A stretch of DNA of 6,135 bases. Origin: Rhodoferax sp. (GTDB taxonomy: Bacteria; Pseudomonadota; Gammaproteobacteria; Burkholderiales; Burkholderiaceae). The DNA lies in the NCBI GenBank assembly GCA_028292075.1, contig JAQGNA010000540.1:1-6135 (forward strand). The letters run 5' to 3'. Of the stretch, positions 1 through 4,482 are shown in pieces; the first letter of the stretch is position 1, and every line of letters starts with the position of its first letter. The notes below the pieces were generated by a model that worked only from the letters and a program-made list of their open reading frames with translations, was not told the DNA's origin and did not search any database. A program made the position numbers and the translations under genes.

Positions 1-133
1 GACATGGCGGTGGACCGGTTGTGGTTCGCTTGACTCTACCGCTCTCTCCACCGGGCCGTGTGGTCCGCCGGCAGACGTTGTTGTAGGCGGTGGCGATCTC
101 ATCAAGGCGCCGCGTGCTCAGGGCACCGGGCCG
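1..133. other. Region downstream of the exporter; no gene assigned
   Basis: No complete gene can be supported. On the minus strand the exporter frame, read past its TGA, stays open to the window edge with coding-like residues at first (RRLDEIATAYNNV). On the plus strand three frames are possible tails of a convergent gene: one ending with TGA at 31-33 (VDRLWFA), one ending with TAG at 84-86, and one fully open. The 11-mer CACCGGGCCGT occurs twice in direct orientation, at 49-59 and 124-134. I see no T-run terminator. Confidence 0.4.
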
Positions 134-1756
134 TCATGGCGCCGGATCGACCGCCCAGCGTGTCACCAGCGGAGGACCCTCGCCCAGGTGGAAGCCGAGC
201 TTGCGGTCGCGCAGCAGCACATCGGCCGCGGTCACGCGGTCGAAGCGACGCAGGTGTTCAGTCCACGATTCATCAGTGATCTGCTCCAGGTAGCGGCTCG
301 GGTCGGCGATGTCGCGGCGCAGTTCCCAGGCCAGCGCACCCTGGCGCAGGCGGCTGCGCCGGCTTTCCTGCATGAGTGCCAGGAATTCCGTCGCGCGCGC
401 CGGGTCGATCAAATATTCGATGGTGGCCACCACATGGCCGTGCAACGGTGGCATGTCCGCAACCGGCACCTTGAACACGTTCGACGGGGTGAGGTCTTCC
501 TCGATGCTGCGGTCGGCCGCCAGCCGCTGCGCAAGGAACATGCCCAGCGACCCCGTCACTGCCGCGATGCACAGGCTGATCTGCACCGTGCCGATGCTGG
601 CCACGTGGCCCCACAGCGCCGCGCCGAAGGCACTCGCGCCCATGATCGCCATCTGGTACATCGACATGCCGCGTGCCCGCACCCAGTTCGGCAACGCGAG
701 TTGCGCCGACACGCTCAGCGAATTGGCGGTGGTGATCCAGGCCATGCCGGCAACGAACATCGCAGGCACGGCCACATAGACATTGGGCGCGAACGCCATC
801 ACCGCAATCGACAGCGACTGCAGGTTCATGCCGCGCAGCACCAGCGTGTCGCGCGACATCTTCTGGCGCAGCCGCGGCAGAAACATGGCCGCGCTGATGG
901 CGCCGGCGCCCATCGACGCCAGCAGCAGCGTGAAAGTGGCCGCGTCGCCGCCGTGCAGGTTGCGGGCGATCAGCGGCAGCAGCGCCAGCAAGGCGGTGGA
1001 GTGAAAAAAGAACAGCGCGATGCGCAGGAACACCGCCTTCAAACGTGTCGATTGGCGCACGAACTGCACGCCGACGCGCATGGCGCTGAACAGGCGCTCA
1101 CGGCCGAGTGGGCTGGCCACATGCTCGTGTCGCCAGCGAATCAACACGAAGGCCGACACGACCGAGATGACGGCGTTCAGCACGAACACATAGGCACTGC
1201 CGGCACTGGCGATCAGGGCACCAGCGACCAGCGGGCCGACGATGCGCGAGGCGTTCATGGTCACGCCGTTCAGCGCCAACGCCGCCGGCAACTGCGAGCG
1301 CGGCACGAGGTCGGGCACGATGGCGGCGAACACCGGCCAGCGCATGGCCAGGCCCACGCCATTGGCGAAGGTGAGCGCCAGCAGCAGCGGCGGCGTCATC
1401 AGGTCGAGCACGATGGCCGCGCACAGCAGCAGCGCAACCCCGGCCACCCAGAACTGGGTCACGATGAAATAGCGCCGGCGATCGAGGATGTCGGCCAGCG
1501 CGCCGCTGGGCAGGCCGAGCAGGAAGACCGGCAAGGTGGACGCGGTCTGGACCAGCGCCACCCACAGCGGCGAGGTGGTGAGCGTGGTCATCAGCCAGGC
1601 GGCCGCCACGTCGTTCATCCACATGCAGATGTTGGCCGCCAGCCAAACGCACCCGAGCATGCGGAAAACGGCGAACTTCAGCGGCGCCAGCGGCGAGTTC
1701 GAAGCGGCCGCGGCCGCTTCCGCGGCACTAAGGGAGGGCCGTTCCGACTCGGGCAT
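134..1756 (-). CDS. Major facilitator superfamily exporter (MFS_3/EntS-like) with C-terminal soluble domain
   Basis: This is a predicted inner-membrane efflux transporter of 540 residues, substrate unknown. After an Ala-rich leader (1-20) come about twelve hydrophobic segments: roughly 30-52, 62-84, 98-118, 122-140, 158-186, 188-206, then a basic loop to 238, then 240-263, 273-295, 306-323, 325-347, 366-388 and 390-411. The loop GALADILDRRR (85-95) is the MFS motif A between helices 2 and 3. SPLWVALVQTASTLPVFLLGLP resembles the 'transmembrane secretion effector' group (Pfam MFS_3), which includes the enterobactin exporter EntS. About 100 residues follow the last helix; 441-525 (ATIEYLIDPARATEFLALM, WELRRDIADPSRYLE, ESWTEHLRR) look like an antibiotic-biosynthesis-monooxygenase-type ferredoxin fold, known in this group. 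The ATG at 1756 immediately follows the creA TAG. Only GAAG, 3 bases before the ATG, could act as a ribosome binding site, so translation probably depends on creA. The substrate cannot be inferred. Confidence 0.9.
   Translation of the reverse strand: MPESERPSLSAAEAAAAASNSPLAPLKFAVFRMLGCVWLAANICMWMNDVAAAWLMTTLTTSPLWVALVQTASTLPVFLLGLPSGALADILDRRRYFIVTQFWVAGVALLLCAAIVLDLMTPPLLLALTFANGVGLAMRWPVFAAIVPDLVPRSQLPAALALNGVTMNASRIVGPLVAGALIASAGSAYVFVLNAVISVVSAFVLIRWRHEHVASPLGRERLFSAMRVGVQFVRQSTRLKAVFLRIALFFFHSTALLALLPLIARNLHGGDAATFTLLLASMGAGAISAAMFLPRLRQKMSRDTLVLRGMNLQSLSIAVMAFAPNVYVAVPAMFVAGMAWITTANSLSVSAQLALPNWVRARGMSMYQMAIMGASAFGAALWGHVASIGTVQISLCIAAVTGSLGMFLAQRLAADRSIEEDLTPSNVFKVPVADMPPLHGHVVATIEYLIDPARATEFLALMQESRRSRLRQGALAWELRRDIADPSRYLEQITDESWTEHLRRFDRVTAADVLLRDRKLGFHLGEGPPLVTRWAVDPAP
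1701..1720. repeat. Perfect 20-bp palindrome inside the exporter gene
   Basis: The sequence GAAGCGGCCG followed by its exact reverse complement CGGCCGCTTC forms an uninterrupted 20-bp palindrome containing two overlapping GCGGCCGC octamers (1704-1711 and 1710-1717). It begins 36 bases after the exporter's start codon and encodes residues 13-19 (EAAAAAS). In RNA it could fold into an 8-bp GC-rich stem with a 4-base loop. The Ala codon repeat GCG/GCC explains much of the symmetry, so it may be incidental. Confidence 0.95.
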
Positions 1757-2233
1757 CTACTTCAAGGGAACTGGCGTGGCCCGGTCGACAGCGACAGCGG
1801 TGACGGCGTTCATCGGCGAACCTTCCACCAGGCGGTCAGAATAGGTCAGGTAGACCAGCGCATTGCGCTTCTTGTCGACCATGCGCACGATGCGCAACTT
1901 CTTGAACAGCACCGAAAGCCGTTCATTGAACACTTCCTCGCGCGCCGGCAATGGCTGCGAGAACGTCACCGGCCCGACCTGGCGGCAGGCGATGGATGCC
2001 TCCGCCTTGTCTTCGGCCAGCCCCAATGCGCCCGAGACACCGCCGGTTTTGGCGCGCGAAACGAAACACGTGATGCCGCCGACCTTCGGGTCGTCATAAG
2101 CCTCGACCACGATCTTGTGGTCCGGCCCGATCCACTTGAACACCGTGTCGACCGAACCGATTTCTTCTGCCTGCGCGCCGGCATTCACCAGCGCGATCAG
2201 GCAACCCACCCACCATCCGGACCATCGCGTCAT
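1757..2233 (-). CDS. creA: CreA family exported protein
   Basis: This is a close relative of E. coli CreA, a small exported protein of unknown biochemical function encoded at the head of creABCD. The product has 158 residues (157 in E. coli). It starts with a signal peptide: MTR, a hydrophobic stretch to about residue 18, and an AQA-EE type signal peptidase I site after residue 22. The mature part shows the family blocks [67 protein letters not shown] and [12 protein letters not shown]. Two cysteines in the mature part (C56, C83) match positions in E. coli CreA and could form a periplasmic disulfide, which is inference. The ATG at 2233 is fixed by a GGAGAA ribosome binding site. No creB, creC or creD is present; instead the stop codon TAG directly abuts the start of an exporter gene, suggesting translational coupling. 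The family call is firm and the function unknown. Confidence 0.95.
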   Translation of the reverse strand: MTRWSGWWVGCLIALVNAGAQAEEIGSVDTVFKWIGPDHKIVVEAYDDPKVGGITCFVSRAKTGGVSGALGLAEDKAEASIACRQVGPVTFSQPLPAREEVFNERLSVLFKKLRIVRMVDKKRNALVYLTYSDRLVEGSPMNAVTAVAVDRATPVPLK

Positions 2234-2367
2234 TTCGTTCTCCAACAGTCGTCACAGGCACCGATGCCTTGATCCTGAACACCTCGGAACCGGCTCCGCC
2301 GGGCGACAGGTGTTGCCCCACGCAGCGGGGGTGGACGGCTACTTGTCGTGAGCCGACCTGGGGGTGC
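2234..2367 (-). other. minE-creA intergenic region with small stems
   Basis: These 134 bases separate minE from creA. They hold several short perfect inverted repeats: CGGCT with AGCCG (2336-2340 and 2351-2355), CCCC with GGGG (2316-2319 and 2327-2330), CCGGC with GCCGG (2290-2294 and 2298-2302, 3-base loop) and AGGCA with TGCCT (2256-2260 and 2265-2269, 4-base loop). None is followed on the minus strand by a T-run. I see no convincing -35/-10 pair for creA. Whether creA is transcribed with min or from its own promoter is undecided; the spacing fits either. Confidence 0.4.
2238..2243 (-). promoter_or_regulatory. creA Shine-Dalgarno
   Basis: The minus strand reads GGAGAA, with the GGAG core 6 bases before the ATG at 2233. 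This site decides the creA start: the frame also has a TTG at 2245, but this ribosome binding site overlaps that codon, so it can only serve the ATG. Confidence 0.75.
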
Positions 2368-2631
2368 TCAGCGCAAGGCTTCCGGCAATTCGATCTTCAC
2401 CTCGAGAACTTCGAGGTTGTCCTGGCGCTCCAGGTGCACCTTGATGTCGTCGGCATTGATCGACACGTATTTCGAGATCACCGCCACCAGTTCCCGCTGC
2501 AGCGCGGGCAGGTAATCGGGCCGGCTCTTGCCGCGGCCCGTTCGCTCGTGCGCCAGGATGATCTGCAACCGCTCCTTGGCCACGCTGGCGGTTTTTTTCT
2601 TTTCCCCCAGCAGGAAAGACAGAAACGACAT
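2368..2631 (-). CDS. minE: Cell division topological specificity factor MinE
   Basis: MinE binds membrane-bound MinD, stimulates its ATPase and displaces MinC, producing the oscillation that restricts division to midcell. The protein has 87 residues (88 in E. coli). It shows the short amphipathic N-terminal membrane-targeting segment [13 protein letters not shown] (1-13), the anti-MinCD/MinD-binding segment with the signature [12 protein letters not shown] (19-30), and the C-terminal dimerisation and topological specificity domain (about 35-87) with [17 protein letters not shown] and [12 protein letters not shown]. The ATG at 2631 lies 3 bases after the minD TAA and is preceded by a strong Shine-Dalgarno, so the start is well fixed. 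The stop is TGA at 2370-2368. It closes the minCDE operon. The KKK stretch is encoded through a run of seven A residues (T7 at 2592-2598 on the plus strand), with no sign of a frame disturbance. Confidence 0.97.
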   Translation of the reverse strand: MSFLSFLLGEKKKTASVAKERLQIILAHERTGRGKSRPDYLPALQRELVAVISKYVSINADDIKVHLERQDNLEVLEVKIELPEALR

Positions 2632-2634
2632 GGC

Positions 2635-3450
2635 TTACCTCCCGCCAAACAGACGCTTGAAGAAACCGGGCTTGACCGCCTCGACAAAGCGCATGGGCTT
2701 GTCTTCGCCGAGGAAACGGGCAACGACGTCCTTGTAGGCCTCCGACACGTCGCTTTCCTGAAGATGAATGGCCGGAAGGCCCTGGTTGGACGCCTGCAGC
2801 ACCGACTCCGACTCTGGAATCACGCCCATCAGGGGAATGCGCAGGATGTCCTGAATGTCTTCGAGCGACAGCATGTGGCCGTCTTCGACCCGGGTCGGGT
2901 TGTAGCGGGTGATGACCAGGTGCTCCTTGACAGGCGCCAGGCCCTCGATCGCGCGCTTGGTCTTGGAGCCGAGCATGCCGAGGATGCGGTCGGAGTCGCG
3001 CACCGAGGAGACTTCCGGGTTGGTGACCACCAGCGCGTCGTCGGCGAAGTGCATGGCCATCAGCGCGCCGGTCTCGATACCCGCCGGCGAGTCGCAGACG
3101 ATGTATTCGAAGCCCATGTCGCCCAGGTCCTTGAGCACGCGCTCGACGCCGTCCTGGGTGAGCGCGTCCTTGTCGCGGGTTTGCGAGGCGGCCAGCACGA
3201 ACAGGTTGTCGCACTGCTTGTCCTTGATGAGCGCCTGGTTGAGGTTGGCCTCGTTGTGGATCACGTTGATCAGGTCGTACACCACGCGGCGCTCGCAACC
3301 CATGATCAGGTCGAGGTTGCGCAGGCCCACGTCGAAGTCGATGACAGCCGTCTTGTGGCCGCGCAGGGCAAGGCCCGAGGCGAAGCTGGTGCTGGTGGTG
3401 GTCTTTCCAACGCCACCTTTACCGGAGGTCACCACGATGATTTTGGCCAT
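2635..3450 (-). CDS. minD: Septum site-determining protein MinD (membrane ATPase)
   Basis: MinD is a ParA/Mrp-type ATPase that dimerises with ATP on the inner membrane, carries MinC there, and is released when MinE stimulates hydrolysis. The 271-residue product matches the family length (270 in E. coli). Visible features are the deviant Walker A KGGVGKTTT (11-19) with both lysines K11 and K16, switch I DFDVGLRNLD (38-47) with D38 and D40, the Walker B/switch II CDSPAGIE (119-126), and NPEVSSVRDSDR in the middle. The C-terminal amphipathic membrane-targeting helix is GFFKRLFGG at the end. I chose ATG 3450 because it gives the canonical MAKIIVVTSGKGG start; a TTG six codons upstream is in frame but adds residues the family lacks. 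The Shine-Dalgarno is weak (AAAGA, far upstream), so translation may depend on minC. All catalytic residues are present. Confidence 0.98.
   Translation of the reverse strand: MAKIIVVTSGKGGVGKTTTSTSFASGLALRGHKTAVIDFDVGLRNLDLIMGCERRVVYDLINVIHNEANLNQALIKDKQCDNLFVLAASQTRDKDALTQDGVERVLKDLGDMGFEYIVCDSPAGIETGALMAMHFADDALVVTNPEVSSVRDSDRILGMLGSKTKRAIEGLAPVKEHLVITRYNPTRVEDGHMLSLEDIQDILRIPLMGVIPESESVLQASNQGLPAIHLQESDVSEAYKDVVARFLGEDKPMRFVEAVKPGFFKRLFGGR
2637..2642 (-). promoter_or_regulatory. minE Shine-Dalgarno overlapping the minD stop
   Basis: The minus strand reads GGAGGT here, a near-perfect Shine-Dalgarno. Its last T is the first base of the minD TAA stop, and its GGAGG core sits 6 bases before the minE ATG. 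It is the best ribosome binding site in the window. The overlap implies that ribosomes finishing minD are handed to minE, which would help keep the two proteins in a fixed ratio, a quantity the oscillation is known to be sensitive to. Confidence 0.85.
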
Positions 3451-3496
3451 GGTTTGCAAGTCTTTCAAATGTCGAATTGTCGAAGAAGAATCGGAA

Positions 3497-4231
3497 TCAA
3501 AGCGGCTCCATCACCAGCTTGTCGCCCACCATGCGGACCTGCGCCGCCTTGCCCAGCACTTCGGGCGGCATGGCGATTTCGGAGGTGCGGTAGGTGCCGG
3601 CAATGGAGATGAGTTGCGCCTCGAGGCAGGTGCTGAAGATGCGGGCCTCGGCATTGCCGCGGGCCCCGGCGATGGCTCGCCCCCGCAGCGGGCCGTACAC
3701 GTGGATGTTGCCATCGGCGATCACTTCGGCGCCGAAATTCACCACCGCCAGCACCACCAGGTCGGCCCCACGCGCGTAGACCTGCTGGCCGGAGCGCAAG
3801 GGTTTGTCGATGACGAGCGTGGCTACGGCAACGGGTGCCACCGCTTCCTCGGCGGGCGCTGGCACGGCGGCAGGTTGGGCCGCGGCCAACGGCAGGGTAT
3901 GGGCGATGTCGGGCGTCTCGACCAGACCGGCCGCCGCCGCCGCACCCCGATGGGCGCTGCTGCCGCCGTGAACGGCGATCGGCCGCATGCGGTAGCTGCG
4001 CAGCAAGGCTGTCAGGCGGGCGAAGTCGATGGCACCGGCGTCTTCCGGCAGCTGCGCCAGGTTGACGACCACCGGGTCCTGGTCGAAGAAATCGGGCGTG
4101 TCGCCGAAGCGCGCCTTCAACTCGCTGGCGAGGGCCGAGAGGTCGTCGGTCTTGAGCAACACCGCAATCAGCGGCAGGGTGGCGCTCTTCAGATCAAAGC
4201 AGGCACGGGTGTGCCCAGGTGCTGCGGACAT
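3497..4231 (-). CDS. minC: Septum site-determining protein MinC
   Basis: MinC is the cytoplasmic division inhibitor that MinD-ATP recruits to the membrane, where it antagonises FtsZ assembly away from midcell. From the ATG at 4231 the protein has 244 residues. An N-terminal FtsZ-inhibiting domain starts near FDLKSATLPL (12-21) and runs to about residue 92. An Ala/Pro-rich linker follows (about 93-137). The C-terminal beta-helix MinD-binding domain (about 139-242) contains RSGQQVYA, the RSGQ motif that contacts MinD, then ADGNIHVYGPLRGRA and a C-terminal half close to Escherichia coli MinC. The frame is open to a GTG at 4270 (257 aa), but that 13-codon extension uses AT-rich codons unlike the rest, and E. 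coli MinC also has only about ten residues before its first strand; I therefore prefer ATG 4231. Neither start has a clear Shine-Dalgarno. It is the first gene of minCDE, with minD 46 bases downstream. Confidence 0.95.
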   Translation of the reverse strand: MSAAPGHTRACFDLKSATLPLIAVLLKTDDLSALASELKARFGDTPDFFDQDPVVVNLAQLPEDAGAIDFARLTALLRSYRMRPIAVHGGSSAHRGAAAAAGLVETPDIAHTLPLAAAQPAAVPAPAEEAVAPVAVATLVIDKPLRSGQQVYARGADLVVLAVVNFGAEVIADGNIHVYGPLRGRAIAGARGNAEARIFSTCLEAQLISIAGTYRTSEIAMPPEVLGKAAQVRMVGDKLVMEPL

Positions 4232-4256
4232 GGAAGGAGTTTGAGCCAAATCGCGG

Positions 4257-4262
4257 ATTTTA
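4257..4262 (-). promoter_or_regulatory. Possible -10 element (TAAAAT) upstream of minC
   Basis: The minus strand reads TAAAAT here, one match short of the sigma-70 -10 consensus and in an AT-rich island within otherwise GC-rich DNA. It would place transcription start near 4250, giving a leader of roughly 20 bases before the ATG at 4231. No good -35 hexamer is visible at 16-18 bases, so the call is tentative. If it is real, the upstream GTG start of minC (4270) would lie outside the transcript. Confidence 0.25.
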
Positions 4263-4420
4263 CTTGCCACGGCCGCCGCGCCAGCGAAGGCTTCGGTGTA
4301 ACGGGCAGTAGCGAAACGATGCGCCGAGAGAACCCCTCCGCCTGCCAGCGCGCCTGCACGGACGATTGCCCCATGCCGATGCCAGGTGCGGATCCCGCCT
4401 CACGACCGCCCTGTTGCCAT

Positions 4421-4458
4421 GCCCGCACTTGTCCGGGCGGCGCTGCCTGCGCGGCAGC
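4421..4458 (-). terminator. Two tandem GC hairpins after cphA (weak terminator candidate)
   Basis: Two perfect small inverted repeats lie 25 to 60 bases past the cphA stop. One has 6-bp arms GCTGCC and GGCAGC (4442-4447 with 4453-4458, 5-base loop). The other has 5-bp arms GCCCG and CGGGC (4421-4425 with 4434-4438, 8-base loop). Neither is followed by a T-run on the minus strand, so neither is a canonical intrinsic terminator. Stems this short are expected by chance in GC-rich DNA. They are listed because they are the only structure between cphA and minC that could end the cphA transcript. Confidence 0.18.
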
Positions 4459-4482
4459 CGGCCCCAAGGCCTGCGCGGAGGC

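Noticed and set aside
49..134. Direct repeat of the 11-mer CACCGGGCCGT as a possible attachment site or target duplication.
   Set aside because: An 11-bp GC-rich match is weak evidence. The 64 bases between the copies contain no integrase, transposase or inverted ends, and one copy overlaps the exporter stop.
2234..2245. TTG start adding four residues to CreA.
   Set aside because: The GGAGAA site overlaps this TTG and is correctly spaced only for the ATG at 2233.
2592..2598. Seven-T run (A7 in the minE message) as a programmed frameshift or slippage site.
   Set aside because: It encodes the Lys-rich end of MinE's membrane segment, common in the family. No heptamer in the right frame fits a -1 slippery site, and MinE is full length without a shift.
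3451..3468. TTG start adding six residues to MinD.
   Set aside because: The family starts at MAKIIVVTSGKGG with Lys at positions 11 and 16, and the TTG has no Shine-Dalgarno.
4189..4467. Minus-strand open frame of 92 codons spanning the cphA-minC gap.
   Set aside because: Its end overlaps minC in another frame, it has no ribosome binding site, and its translation is low-complexity at first with no recognisable motif.
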